Shown: one piece after another, positions 34,946 through 47,360 of the stretch | Position numbering within the stretch: position 1 is the first letter of the stretch | Layout of the letters: each line of letters opens with the position of its first letter | Source of the DNA: Carettochelys insculpta | Lineage: Eukaryota; Chordata; Testudines; Carettochelyidae | DNA: 64,000 bases | NCBI RefSeq assembly: GCF_033958435.1 | Contig: NC_134137.1 | Coordinates: 230,185,501 to 230,249,500 of the forward strand | Reading direction: 5' to 3' | Made by a program: the position numbers and the translations under genes | The notes under the pieces: model-generated | The model's input: the letters and a program-made list of their open reading frames with translations, nothing else | The model's database searches: none | What the model was told of the DNA's origin: nothing

Positions 34946-36243
34946 CCTATGACACCAGCTCATCTGCCTTTAGGACTCTGCCAGTCCAAACCTTGCCCTA
35001 CAGATAACAAACAGTGACTGCAAAGCTCTATAGAGACATCTCCCCCTTCAGCAATATTTACAAAGTTTTTTGTTCCTTTTAGAGAGACAGTCCACTACAG
35101 TTCATTAATAATGTAGTTGAGTTTTGATGCTTACTTCAATCACAGCACTGAAGTAACTTGTATAGAAAATGTAAAACAAGCTGTTTATTTAACAAAACGA
35201 TTTTTGCAGGGGTGATTAGTGCCTTCAGGGGAGGAGTTGCAAGGAAGCCACCCAGAGGGGTAAGGGGGCATGTGAAGGCATCCCATTTAGCAATTAAAAT
35301 TTCGGCTGGGACGTGCAGGGGGAGCACCTCCTGAGTGCTACCAGGATTCACCTATAGATTTAGGATTAAGCGATCTCAGGTAAAAGGAAAAAAGATATTG
35401 AAATAGAGTTTCAAAAGCTATTTTTACTAAGTTATAACCTTTGCCTAAGTAGGTTTCTCATCTAAACTCAGCCCCACAAGTCTTCAACCTGCCATGGCTG
35501 TAGGATACATTTTTCTCCAATGTATAAGTGCAGATTTACCATGTGTTGCTCAGGTTCTTAACTCAAATAAGGTAGGGTGTTTGTTTTTTGTTTTTTTTTT
35601 CAATTTTTGTCTTTCAAATATAAGGAAAATATACATGTTTTATTTAAATGAATCTATTTCCCAATAATACAGTGTTATTTATATTTATGAAGTTAATTTT
35701 ATGTCATATTTCTTAAAATAATTAAACACCTTAGATATCTTAAAAAAGATTGTTAAAGTTTGTTGAATTTTTTGTTAGTAAAGTTTATAAAACAGGAATT
35801 CCATCAAGTGTATTTTTATTTCATCCCTGTAAACTTCTGTCATTCACTGTTTTAACAAAAAAGGGCTATAGTCAATTTGGTTTCCAATAACATTTTCTTC
35901 TAGTTGTCAAACCTTAAGCATTGGTTTAGCTGTACCAAAACAACACTCTTCTGAATTTCTCCATTTTGTCACTTTTCTGTAAGTCTTATTGAGAAGCAAT
36001 CTATTCTAATTTCATTGTGTTTTTCTGGCTCATCTTGGTTTAGTCTCTTTCAACACTCAGTTATGTCAGTTTTAGGACTATGCTTGATTTCATGATTTAT
36101 TCTCTTTTTTGTGTGGTTTTATGAGAATCAGTCCCTTTCCAGGCACAACCAAACCCTTATCTTTCTTTTAGTTATGATAAGAAGATGCTGTATACCAAAT
36201 TTCGTGGTCCTAGGTCTTACTGCTTAGGTCCGGATGAGCTCTT
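34946..36243. other. Intergenic, AT-rich
   Basis: No gene recognised. 35.58-35.83 kb is strongly AT-rich. Confidence 0.5.
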
Positions 36244-36607
36244 AGAACATAAGAATGGCCATACTATATCAGACCAAAGATCCAGCTAGCCCAACGTCCT
36301 GTCTTCCATTGGTGGCCAATGCCAGATAACCCACAGGGAGTCAACAGAACAAGTAATCACTGAGCGATCCCTCTCCTGTCATCCGTTTCCAGACTCTGAC
36401 AAGCAGAGGCTAGGGACACCATTCCTACCTGTCCTAGGTAATAAGTACTGTTGGACCTAACTTACATGAATTTATCTTATTCTTTTTTGAGCCCTGATAA
36501 ATTCCTGGTCTTCACAACATCCTTTGGCACAAAGTTCTGCAGGTTGACTGTGAGCTGTACGAAGAAAAGCTTCCTTTTGTTTGTTTTAATCTGCGACATA
36601 TTCATTT

Positions 36608-38212
36608 CACAGAATCACAGAATCACAGGGCTGGAAGGGACCTCAGGAGGTCATCTAGTCCAGCCCCCTGCTTCAAGCAGGATCAACCCCCACTAAGCCA
36701 TCCCAGCCAGGACCTTGTCCAGCCGGGACTTAAAAACCTCAAGGGATGGAGAATCCACCACCTCCCTAGGCAATGCATTCCAATGCTTCACCACCCACCT
36801 GGTGAAGTAGTTTTTCCTAATATCTCACCTACACCTCTCCCTCTTCAACTTTAGGCCATTACTCCTTGTTCTGCTATCTGACACCACTGAGAACAGTTTC
36901 TCACCCTCCTTTTTAGAGCTCCCCTTCAGGAAGTGGAAGGCTGCTATTAAATCACCTCTGAGTCTTCTCTCCTGTAAACTAAACAAGCCCAGATCCCTCA
37001 GCCTATCCTTATAGGTCTTGTGCTCAGACCCTTAATCATTTTTGTTGCCCTTCGCTGAACCTGCTCCAGCAAATCCACATCCTTTATATACTGGGGGGCC
37101 CAAAACTGGACACAATATTCCAGATGTGGCCTCACCAGTGCCGAATAAAGAGGAATAATTACTTCTCTAGATCTGCTCGAAATGGTCCTCGTAATGCACC
37201 CTAGTATGCCGTTAGCCTTCTTGGCTACAAGGGCACGCTGTTTACTCATATGCAGCCTTTCATCCACCATAACCCCTAGGTCCCTTTCCATCGTACTGCT
37301 GCTGAGCCAGTCGGTCCCCAGCCTGTAACAATGTTTGGGATTCTTCCACCCCAGGTGCGGGACTCTACACTTCTCCTTATTGAACCGCATCAGATGTTTT
37401 TTGGCCCAGTCCTCCAATTTATCCAGGTCCCTCTGGATTCTCTCTCTACCCTCCAATGAATCTACCTCTCCCCCTAGTTTTGTGTCATCCGCAAACTTGC
37501 TGAGGGTGCAATCCAGTCCCTCATCCGGGTCATTAATAAAGATGTTGAATAACACTGGCCCCAGAACCGAGCCTTGCGGCACTCCGCTTGAAACAGATCG
37601 CCATCCAGATATTGAGCCATTGACTGTTACCCGTTGGGTCCGACCATCAAGCCAGCTTTCTATCCATCTTATAGTCCAAGGATCCAATCCATATTTCCTT
37701 AACTTATGGACAAGAATGTTGTGGGAGACCGTATCAAAAGCCTTGCTGAAGTCAAGGTATATCACATCCACTGACTTCCCCATGTCCACAGAGCTTGTTA
37801 CCTCGTCATAGAAGCTAATCAGGCAGGACTTGCCCCAGTGAATCCATGTTGGCTACTTTTGATCACTTTCCCCTCTTCCAAGTGCTCCAAAATGGATTCC
37901 TTGAGGATTCCCTCCATTATTTTCCCAGGGATTGAGGTAAGGCTGATGGGTCTATAGTTCCCTGGATTGTCCTTCTTTCCTTTTTTAAAGATGGGCACTA
38001 CGTTTGCCTTCTTCCAGTCATCCGGTATCTCCCCTGATCTCCAAGAGTCTTCAAGGATAATGGTCAAAGGTTCAGCAATGACCTCTGCCAATTCCCTCAG
38101 TACCCTGGGGTGCATTAAATCCAGACCCATGGACTTGTGCACATCTAGTTTTTCTAGATAGCTCAGAACTTGCTCCTTCCCCACAGATGGCTGCCCTCCA
38201 CCTTCCCATACT
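36608..38212 (-). mobile_element. Younger CR1 nested in older CR1
   Basis: The tail CACAGAATCACAGAATCACA at 36608 is a variant octamer repeat. The element covers ORF2 from just before the RT to the end. Near-duplicate flanks ACATATTCATTT (36596-36607) and ACATTTCATTT (38213-38223) look like a slightly decayed TSD. The host CR1 is collinear across the insertion. Confidence 0.85.
36998..38184 (-). pseudogene. CR1 ORF2 RT domain in two frames
   Basis: The frame 38184 to 37819 carries ANVVPIFKKGKKDNPGNYRP and SLTSIPGKIMEGILKESIL. A frameshift at about 37815 leads to 37789-36998 with [37 protein letters not shown] and the catalytic FADDTKLGG motif. [13 protein letters not shown] and RATKMIKG follow. 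Catalytic residues are intact, but one frameshift and the lost 5' end make it inactive. Confidence 0.85.
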
Positions 38213-39687
38213 ACATTTCATTTGGTGATCCCTTGTTCTTATATTATGGGTACAAGTAAATAACTTTTCCTTATTAACTTTTGCCATACCTGTCATGATT
38301 TTATGGACCTCTATCATATCTCCCCTTTGGTCTCCTCTTTTTTAAGCTGAAAAGTTTCAGTGTCTGCCATTTTCTGAACCTTTTTCAATGCCAATATATC
38401 TTTTTGAGATGAGGTGACCACATCTGTATGCAGTATTCCGGGTATGGGTGTACCATGGATTTATATGGAAGCAACAGGATATTCTTTTTATCAATCTCTT
38501 TTTAATGATTCCTAACATTCTGTTTGCCTCTTTGACTGTTGCAGAACATTGAGTGGAGGTTTTTAGAGAACTATCCTCAATGACTCCAAGATCTCTCTCT
38601 TGAGCAGGTATAGCTAAATTAGTCCCCGTCATTTTGTCTGTATTGTTGGGATTATTTTTTCCAATGTCCATTACTTTACATTTATCCACATTGAAATTTA
38701 TTTGCCATTTTGTTACACAAGTGCCTACTTTTGTGAGATCCTTTTGACACTCTTCACATTCTGCTTTGTTCTTTACAATCTTGAGCATCTTAGTATCATC
38801 AGCAAATGTTGCCACCTCACTGTTTACTCCTTTCTCCAGATCATTTTTAAATATGTTGAATAGGATTGATCGCAGTATAGCCCCTTGAGGGACACCACCA
38901 GTTACCTCTCTCCATTCTGAGAATCAACCATTTATTCCTACCCTTTGTTTTGTTTTTAACTAGCTATCAATCCGTGAGAGGATCTTCCTTCTTATCCCAT
39001 GACAGCCTGTTTTACTTAAGAGCCTGTGAAGAGGGACTTCATCAAAGACTTCCTGGAAATCTAAGTACACTAGATCCACATGCCTGAACAGACAAACTCT
39101 AAAATATATAGTAGGTTATTTGCCTTGATCATGCTTGTCATATCAAGGTATCGGTTTGGTTTGACAGGATCTTGTGTTTCATAAATCCATGTTGATTTGC
39201 ATTAATTACCTTACAGTCATTTAATATTGTATTCATCTACTTCTGTATCGACCACTTCATTATCTCTCCTGGGACTGATGTCAATCTGACAAGACTATAA
39301 TTACCTGTGTCATCCACTTGCACTTTTTTAAAAGTCTGACACAACATTTCTTTCAGGCTTCTGAATCTTCCCTGGTTGTCCACAACTTTTTTGAAAATTA
39401 GCCTTAATGTCCAGTGAGCTCTTTAGCCAGCTGTCTTTAAAACACTTGCATGCAAATCATCTGGATCTGCTGCTTTAAAAATGTGTAATTTTCGTATCTG
39501 CTATTTAACATGCTGAGATATTAATGGAATGGAAAGAGTATTATATGATATTTCCTTTCCCCACCCCACCCCCTAAAAATGTGGATACCCTTGCCTTTTC
39601 TGCATAATTATTATTGCATTATTTTTGGTAATTCTACTAATTGCATCTAGCAATGGGCCAAAACCATTGTTAGAATTCTTTCTAAAA

Positions 39688-39780
39688 CAACAAGAAGTCC
39701 TATGGCACCTTAGACTAACAGATATTTTGGCGCATAAGCTTCCATGGGCAAAGACCTGCTTCATCAGATGCATGAGGTAG
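39688..39780 (-). mobile_element. PLE tail insertion
   Basis: AACAACAAGAAGTCCTATGG, then CTTAGACTAACAGATATTTTGG, then a GCTTCATCAGATGCATGA end: the antisense PLE tail without coding sequence, inserted into old LINE sequence. Confidence 0.8.
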
Positions 39781-40424
39781 GTGCATGCATTCTTTCTGTT
39801 GCCGTTATAAATTAAAAATGCCTTATTATGTGTAATTATGGTAGAAATCTATCAACTTTCTGTAAATCCTAGGTTCTGATTTATATGTATCACTAACAAC
39901 ATCCCCTTTTTTCCATCTGTTTACACCCATACACACTATTTTGACACCTTACATCTTTCTTTCAGTTTCCTGCATTTACTTCTGCCTTAGTATCTATTTT
40001 TATATCATATAAGTGTCATCAGTGGACATTTTAACTAGTAAATCTTTTGAGTTCTTTAGCTTCCTCCATTATTGTGCCTAAGAATAGGTCTTCCTAGTTG
40101 AATAATTTTTTACTCTAAAATGGGGTCAGTTTCCTGCTTTCTCTTAGCATTTTATCATAATGATTGGTCTTCTTACTGTTTCTACATATTTTCCTGAGTG
40201 CTGGCCATTTCCTGTTCTCAGGGTGGTTGCCACATTGCTGGCATTGTTTCCTGCTTTTCATTAATCTGTCCTTAGTCAATCTAATTTATTTTCCTTTGCT
40301 GGTTTAGCTATAGTCCTTAGTCATATGTTGTGCACTTTTCCCTGGTCTTTTTTTGTATGTCTTATTTGTTCTGCTGCTTGGCATATACGCATTTCCCTTC
40401 CTAACGTCAGATCCATCTTCCTTA
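39781..40424. other. Intergenic, possibly old LINE sequence
   Basis: T-rich on the plus strand, consistent with antisense LINE, but without a convincing protein match. Confidence 0.35.
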
Positions 40425-40693
40425 GGCTTTGTGTACACTGACAATGGAAAGACAAAGCTTTTGTCATTCTTAGGTGCTTCACCGTCACCCGCAAAGAACA
40501 AAAGCTTTGCTGCAACCAGTGCTGGTGTAAACAGTGCTTTATGGGCAGGAGTGCTAGCCTGCCGGACAAAGCAAATGCTGCTCATGGGAGGTGGAATTTT
40601 GTTGTCAGCATAAGTGTGGACAAACAGCATTTATATTACCTGACTTTCAACAACATGGCAGTGTCACTTAAAGCTGCGCAGTATAGACGCAGT
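40425..40693. mobile_element. Short GTCTACAC-group MITE (GACAAAGCTTTTGTC core)
   Basis: TTA precedes the left end GGCTTTGTGTACACTGACAA. The right end (AGTATAGACGCAGTAACC) is a diverged counterpart. Internal GACAAAGCTTTTGTC and AACAAAAGCTTTGCTGC words mirror each other. Right TSD not preserved. Confidence 0.65.
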
Positions 40694-41607
40694 AACCATT
40701 CACATACTGTGGTGTTGACCCCAGGGCAATCTGGTCTTTAATGAGAGTTTTTTAACATTCTTTAATCACAGGATTAACTTTTTAGCTCTAAGTCTGTGAT
40801 AAACCTCTCTTTTTTTCCCCTCTTCATTCTGTATTCTTATCCTGGATGCACACCTTTGTCAAGTAGCTTTTTTTTACCTAATGTCTTAATGATCCTCATA
40901 TATTTTCAATAATTCTGGAATGCTTTCCTCTCTCCCCACAGGCTGCATAAAGTGCAATGAATACATCTGGGGCTTCTGTGCCTGCCACAGAGAGGAGAGG
41001 AGAGCAATTTATTTGCTCCCAAGGCTTTCATGTTCAGCTCCAATTGTCTGAACCATTTCCAAGTGTATTCAGCATTTCCCTTGGTTCTCAGGAGTGTTGG
41101 GGGAGTTGCTAGCAGTTGCATAGGCTCTGTAGCAGCCAAGGCAATTGTATAAGCCTATCATTGTTACTCTAAGTTTATTGAAATATAGAATGGGCTCCGA
41201 AATGATTTAAGGGAAACAAAGTAAAATTTGAATGTAGCTTACTTGGTCCACATTGAAGTTGTGCAAAATACACTGAACTGGTTTATCTCATTTAAAATTA
41301 TTAAAAGATAAATCAGGAAGTTACAAAACATCAGTTTCAGTGAAATAGGTTGCTAGCTGGGTTTATAGTTCTAACTTATTTACACAAGTACATTACAAAG
41401 GCCAAACTGACGCTACAATTAAAAAGCAATCAGTAAGTCAATAGTTTGATTTATATGGCTCACTCTTTACATTTAGTGATTAAATTGCAGTGAACAAGTT
41501 AAGGAGACCAACTCTTGTTATGATTTTACAGAAAGATTATTGGGAAGATCCTTTGCTTCCAACTTGATTGATTTAACTCAAACTCTGCTGAAAGTTATTG
41601 TTCTCCA
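40694..41607. other. Intergenic, no recognisable feature
   Basis: No gene recognised. Confidence 0.5.
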
Positions 41608-41880
41608 GATCTGAAGAAGTGGGTCTTTCCCACAAATCAGAGGGGTAACCCTGTTAGTCTGTATTCACAAAAACAATGAGAAGTCCTATGGCCCCTTATA
41701 AACTAACAGATTTTACATGCATCTGATGAAGTCTGTCTTTTCCCATAAAAGTTTATGCTCACAAAAATCTGTTAGTCTGTAAGGTGCCGCAGGACTTCTT
41801 GTTGTTTTTCCGATGAAAACTCATCACCTAATAAATAATATTGTTAGTCTTTAAAGTGCTACAGGACTGCTTGCTTTGCA
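41608..41880 (+). mobile_element. PLE tail interrupted by a PLE-derived foldback
   Basis: A plus-strand PLE tail starts at 41608 (ATCTGAAGAAGTGGGTCTTT) and resumes at 41811 (ATGAAAACTCATCACC, then TTTAAAGTGCTACAGGACTG). Between them, 41637-41810 is an inverted-repeat unit. It has CAATGAGAAGTCCTATGGCC with ACTAACAGATTT on the left, and AAATCTGTTAGTCTGTAAGG with GCAGGACTTCTTGTTG on the right. Confidence 0.82.
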
Positions 41881-42151
41881 GCAGCTATTCTTACAGCTTA
41901 ATTTTAAGGAAGTAAAACTTTAAAAAATAATTTGGTAGATTGCCTTTTTGTTACCTATCTTGTTAATCTTTACTGGTCAAAGATGATATTAAGCAGTAAA
42001 CATGTTATGTTTGTTGCAGTCTAGTGTTTGTGTTTGTGTCAGACTGTCAAACAATTACAGACTGGTATTGATGGGCCTCCTTTTTGGGCAGGACATAACA
42101 CCTTCAGTTGGAGAGGAGCACTTTTATTTCTCTTTCTTGTCTGGTGACTCA
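41881..42151. other. Intergenic, short
   Basis: No feature recognised. Confidence 0.5.
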
Positions 42152-42904
42152 GGCTAAGTCTACACTATGAAGTTTTGTCGATAAAACATGCCAACACCCA
42201 AAAGTTGACAAAACAAAAATCGCCAGATGGTGTTCACACTTGCTCACTCTGTCAACAGATCACATCCACACTGCAGACACTATAATCAACAGTGTATGTA
42301 TCCCACAGTGCACTGTTACGGAAGGCAGAGCTGATTGTCATGCATCCTGGAATTCCCTCCATGTTCTGGCACAGCTTCCTCAGCAGCTGGGAGCAGCATC
42401 ATGAGCTGCTCTGTGAACTCTCTGTGCTGAGGAACGTCTAAGCAGCCCAGTAGAAGGTCCCCCTGTTTGTGCAGCATCAGCTCGCCATATGCTGAGTTCC
42501 TAGTGCAGGGCAGAACAGGAGCAGTCCAATGATCTGCTTTGTTTGTTCCCCAAACGGAGCAGCACATGCAATTGTCAGATGTGTCCTGGAGCTTTGCGAG
42601 GGGAGGGGCACATGCCTGAAGGGCAGCAGAGATCTAAACTCTGAACAGAACCATCAGAGCAGGCATTGTGGGATACTGGTGGAAGCCAGTTCTGTCAACA
42701 AAACAAACTGTAGTGTCCACACTGTCTCTTTGTCAACAATAAACAGAGGGGGAAAATAAAATTCTCTCACTGAGTTGGAAGCTTTTGTCATCAAACCTGG
42801 GCATTTTTCCCAACAAAAGTCATATTGTAGTGTTTATGCTGTCATAGTTTTGTCAATAAAAGGCAGTTTTTGGTGACAAAATGTGGTAGTGTAGACAATG
42901 TGTC
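42152..42904. mobile_element. GTCTACAC-ended MITE (GTCAACA/TTTTGTC core)
   Basis: Left end GGCTAAGTCTACACTATGAA with GTTTTGTCGATAAAAC. The right side has TAGTTTTGTCAATAAAAGG and GTAGTGTAGACAATG. About 750 bp. The centre (42300-42680) is non-palindromic. The right terminus is diverged, so the end point is approximate. Confidence 0.72.
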
Positions 42905-42913
42905 ACACAATTA

Positions 42914-43317
42914 GGCTGTGTCTACACTTGCATTCCTCTTTGGAAAGCTGTATGCAAATGAGGGAAACCAAAATGCAAATGAGGGCAGATTTGCATATCC
43001 AGCACCTCATTTGCATAGTCTTGTTTCGAAATAGCTTCTTTCGAAAGAAGAAAAGCAGTGTACACATGGGTCTTTCAAAAGTAAACCCCATCTTCAAAAG
43101 ACTCCTTCCCTTTTTTATGGGAAGAAGGATTCTTCTGAAGATGGGGTTTACTTTCGAAAGAGCAGTGTCTACTCTGGTTTTCTTCTTTTGAAAGAAGCTA
43201 TTTTGAAGTAAGAATACACAAATGAGGTGCTGGAGATGCAAATCTGTGCCCATTTGCATTTTATTCCCCTCATTTGCATACCCCTTTTGAAAGAGGAATG
43301 CAAGTGTAGACACAGCC
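42914..43317. mobile_element. MITE, first of a tandem pair (TTTCGAAAGAAG core)
   Basis: 404 bp, nearly perfect palindrome. Left GGCTGTGTCTACACTTGCAT and right ATGCAAGTGTAGACACAGCC are exact inverted repeats over 20 bp. ATGCAAATGAGG and GACTCCTTCCC / GGGAAGAAGGA words are mirrored further in. TTA flanks both sides (42911-42913 and 43318-43320). Confidence 0.93.
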
Positions 43318-43320
43318 TTA

Positions 43321-43745
43321 GGCTATGTCTACACAGGCAGCTTCTGTTGACAGAGGTCGCTGTCAACAGAGAAACCCCAGCAAAACTTCTGTCAACAGAT
43401 AGCATCTGCACACAAAAGCACATTGAAAGAGCAATTCACTATGTTGGCAGAGAGCAGCCGGACTGCCCTGCCCTCTCTCAACAAAACAGCTGACCAGACG
43501 CTCTGCCCGGGTTGCCCAGGGAACTGGAAGCCTGCTCTGTTGACAGAAGTGTCTGCATGGGCATTCTGTTGACAAAATACTGTCAAAAGAGGCACTATAC
43601 CTGATTGAGGAGAGGAATAACACTGCCAGCTGAACAGCTGAGTTTTGTCAACAAACTCTTGAGAGAGCACTTTAACCGGGTAGATGCTCAGCAAGTTTTG
43701 TCAACAAAATCCCACTTTCACCAAAATCCCGGTATAGACGCAGCC
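43321..43745. mobile_element. MITE, second of a tandem pair (TGTTGACAGA core)
   Basis: 425 bp. Left GGCTATGTCTACACAGGCAG pairs with right GGTATAGACGCAGCC, and TCTGTTGACAG / CTGTCAACAG words recur in both arms. TTA flanks both sides (43318-43320, shared with the first MITE, and 43746-43748). Same termini as its neighbour but an unrelated core. Confidence 0.88.
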
Positions 43746-43748
43746 TTA

Positions 43749-46700
43749 GAGGCTTACATTGAAAACTGCTCTAGTATTGCCTTGTATATGATACTGATGT
43801 TCTCAAAAAGATTTCTGTATGCAGCAACTCACAAGCACTGAACAATGTTTATGTTACTTGGACTCTGAAGGACAAGGATAACTAGGCATAAGCAAAAGCT
43901 CCCCAGTGCAGTGGATTGCTTATTGGAGAAACTTCTATTACCTTTTGAAATGTAAGTTGTCCCACAGTGACTGGAATATGCTTACTAAAGTAATTATATT
44001 CATCTCCTTGTGCATGTTACACAATGCCAGTAACTGTTTGACAGTCTGGCACAAACACAAACTGATTTCTGAAACTCCTGACATACAACACTTTAAAACA
44101 ACATTTCTTTTAATTCCAAATCCATTACTGTTTCAATATTGAACTTAAAGGTTTAGTGTCTGTGATGGGGAAGAGTTAGTAACGCAGAAGATGTTGGAGC
44201 AATTCATGAATCCTCAAAATACTCTGCAGAAGGATCTTCACACCTTCTGTCTCCAAGTCTTAAACTCCCAGGATTAGCTTAAGAGCAATTTTTTTTCCCT
44301 TTGCTGGTGAGATGTAACCTGAACTTTCAATTTCGTCATCTCTCTTGATTGCATGTCAGACTTTGGCTTAATCCCTCCTTTCTTAAAGAGGACAGCGAGG
44401 ATGCATTCAGCCCAGCAGATATATTGCATCCAGGACAGCCTCTGAGGCATAGGCAGAGATCTGGGAGAGAGAGGGTAGAACAGCAGTAGCTCCTTCCTAC
44501 AGCGCCCAGCTGTTGCTTCTGATTTTCTGTTTCCCGTGGCAATATGATGTGCTAGCTTGGTGTTTGCACAGGTGCCGCCAGCAGGAATCAGAGCCTTGTA
44601 CCCTGCAACCTTCTCAGGGTGCCAGGAAGCATCTCTGGAGGCATGTGGGGCCAGTATGCATAGCACCAGAGACAGCTCTTGTCAGCACCTGCAGCTGCAA
44701 GCATTTGGTCACTGTGGCACTCCCTTGAGCAACTCCACAGCTCTCACCTGCCCATCCCAATTAGGAGGCGGGGTGGACCCAGAATAGGTGTGGACACATA
44801 ACTGGAGAATCTGGGAACATAGTGAGCAGGACCTGGTTTTGACTCTAGAGAAGTTGAACCAATCTCAACAGCCTGGCATGGGGAGGAACCTCTGGTAAGT
44901 GTGCAAGTTTCCTCTGGTATTGCAGTGGAACAGCTGTTCACTTATGCTTCCTAAAATCACGCTGGAAGGGGAAGGAATAACCGAGAGAGGCAGAGCTGCT
45001 ATCTGTCTCTCATTCCCTCATACATTTAGGCAGAGTGAACCCTGTGGAACAGTTTGTTTATGAGCCCCAGGATGTCCTGTGAATCCTCCTTGGAGCTTTC
45101 CAGGAAACTTTTCTGAAGGGAGTCTGGGGTCCTCCACTAAAGGTTTCTGGAGCAGGCTGTCTTACTTCTACTGCAGCAGTAGGACATTTTCCAAGCCACT
45201 CATCAGTTAGTTCAGCAGGCACCTTTGCAGCTTTAGACCATATGGCCTCTGTCTTCAGCCAGAAGCAAGCAGGAGCTGTTCCCTTTCACCTCTGTAACCT
45301 GCATGAGTGAAATTAGCTAAAATCACCACCAGCTGTGGAAAGTAGTGCCAGTGGTCAGTTTAGCTACCATACCTGTGAGCTGCCCCCAACTTACTGCCCT
45401 GACTCCAACCCTACCTCCACTGTACTCACCGGGGCTATGGCTGCCACCACGCTCTATAATTCCCAAATAGAAGTCAAAACATAGTGCTTGCAACTTGTGT
45501 GGCTCAAGAGGAGTGAAAACATCTCAGTAGTACCTCTCCGCTGTATCTTTTGCAGATGCCAGTCTGGCCTTGAGGGTGCATTGCAAGAGGCGAATAGCCA
45601 TGCTGGAGACTCTCGTTCAGGTTCAACAGACCTGTACTCATCTTCCTCGGCAACACGGTGTCAGAGCCACTGCAGTGCTACTCCACTCCAGGGGAGAGTA
45701 CAGGCCATCACAACTGCACACACTAGGATCACTAGGAGATATTCGTAAAATTGACTGTTGTTTCCCCTTCAAAGTTTCTTTCTTCTGTATCTATAACTTT
45801 TCATTCTGATATAAATGTCTGTTGAAATAAAAGTTTCCCTATTAGAACTGAATTTATCTTTATTTAGTTCAGGCCCAGCCAAAATATATTGTGACAATGT
45901 TCACAGATAACAGCATTAGGTGCATTTGCAGTGTTATAACTCCATACACATAGAGGTCTCGTTACACAGTTCATCCCAGAGTTAGGCAACAGAGAGCTCA
46001 TAATCAGTCAAACTCTGCTTCTGATTCTCTCCACCACCCCAACCCTGGTTATCAAGAAACTGAAAAAATAACACACACTTTATTGCATTACAGTTCTCTG
46101 ACTCCCAATAAGCAAGTAGATCCAGTATAGTGAAAAAGTTATTTAAAATGCTGCTTAGTATACAAAATGTTCTTCTGATCCCCAAAGAGCCAGCCACATT
46201 ACCAGATAAATATTAGTTTGGAACTTACCCAAAATACCATGTTGCCAGCCAATTATTTAGTATTTAAGACTAAAAGCTTATTATAAAAGAAAAGAACAAG
46301 AAAAGGGTTGCTAAATGATCAAAGTAACCAAATGCACAAGACTTTAGAGTCCATATATCAGATTCTCAGCAGTATTGTTGTTTGCTGGCTTAAAAGACCT
46401 CTGGAACCTATCAAAGCTCTGACGGGTCATTCTGTACTTTGTTCAGAGCTTCAGTTTGTAAAGAAGTTATTCTAGAGTTGAAAAGCAGGCCTGAAGACAA
46501 AATGGAGAAGATGCAGCTGGCTTTAGATAATATTTGCCATATGGCTTCTACTTGCTTTTTCATGGCAAACGGCATGCAAGAACCACAGGGTTCTCTTTTT
46601 ACAGTGATGCTCCTCAATTTTCTGCTGACTCTTAAGACATATCCACTGCTTTCTCTCAATGGTTAATAATATAGCTGATTGCCTTTGACAGGCCTTTCTG

Positions 46701-46894
46701 CAGGCTGCATAGTGATGATGCCAATATGTCTGAGGGTGTCAGCCAAACACAGCACAAATTTGAAATGTAGATATATCACATATTTGTAATTCATGATACA
46801 ACGATGAGTCAAACATATAGACAAGGTATATACTAGCAAATCATAACTTTTCCACTGATATCTTTCATAGTATATCTTGTAAGAGATGTTGATA
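43749..46894. other. Intergenic, no gene recognised
   Basis: About 3 kb without recognisable motif. A frame near 45488-45748 (with an HCKRRIAMLETL-like overlap in another frame) precedes ATAAA-rich sequence at 45800-45870. This might be the end of a decayed transposon gene, but I cannot name it. Confidence 0.4.
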
Positions 46895-47360
46895 TTTCCA
46901 TGGACATTAATCCAACATTAGGAATAGGAACCCTCTCAAACCTATAGGGGAGAAATTTAACCTCCTTGAACATTCAATAATGGATTTAAAAGTCGCCATT
47001 CTTCTACAAAAGGATTTTACCACAAGATTACAGAGGAGGACGTCTGAATTGGAACACGTTTGCAAGTTTGACACATTTAACCTGGGCCTTAACAGAGATC
47101 TCAATTATCTTCCGTATTACAAGGGCAATTTCCTCACCTTTGATATTCACAGAAATATGACAGATCTGACTTAATTTGGTTCATTAACTGGCCCTACTAA
47201 TGACAGTTAACCCCTTCTCCCCATCCTCCCTGCTATATAAACCCTGGATTCTACTTTTTTGCTGCTTCAGTCATCTGAAGAAGTGGCTCCAACCCATGAA
47301 AGCTCATAACCTAATAAATGTGTTAGTTTCTAAAGTGCTACGTGACTGCTTGTTATTTGG
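46895..47360 (+). mobile_element. Penelope-like element 3' end
   Basis: C-terminal PLE coding remnant, with a frame at 46980-47174 holding LKVAILLQKDFTTRLQ and FNLGLNRDLNYLPYYKGNF. Then comes the tail ATCTGAAGAAGTGGCTCCAAC and CTAATAAATGTGTTAG. Closely related to 34480-34945. 5'-truncated and inactive. Confidence 0.8.

Larger units (their letters stand above)
36244..39690 (-). mobile_element. Old CR1 ((TTCTTATG)n type), antisense, split
   Basis: The 3' end lies at 36244 (GAACATAAGAATGGCC). The element is present as 36244-36607 and 38213 to about 39690. The gap is a younger CR1. The RT region at 38357-38815 reads FADDTKMLKIVKNK, KCKVMDIGKNN and QERDLGVI, the same lineage as the full-length CR1 at 51.2 kb. 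Related antisense sequence may continue to about 40350 after a PLE-tail insertion at 39688-39780, with low confidence. Confidence 0.75.
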
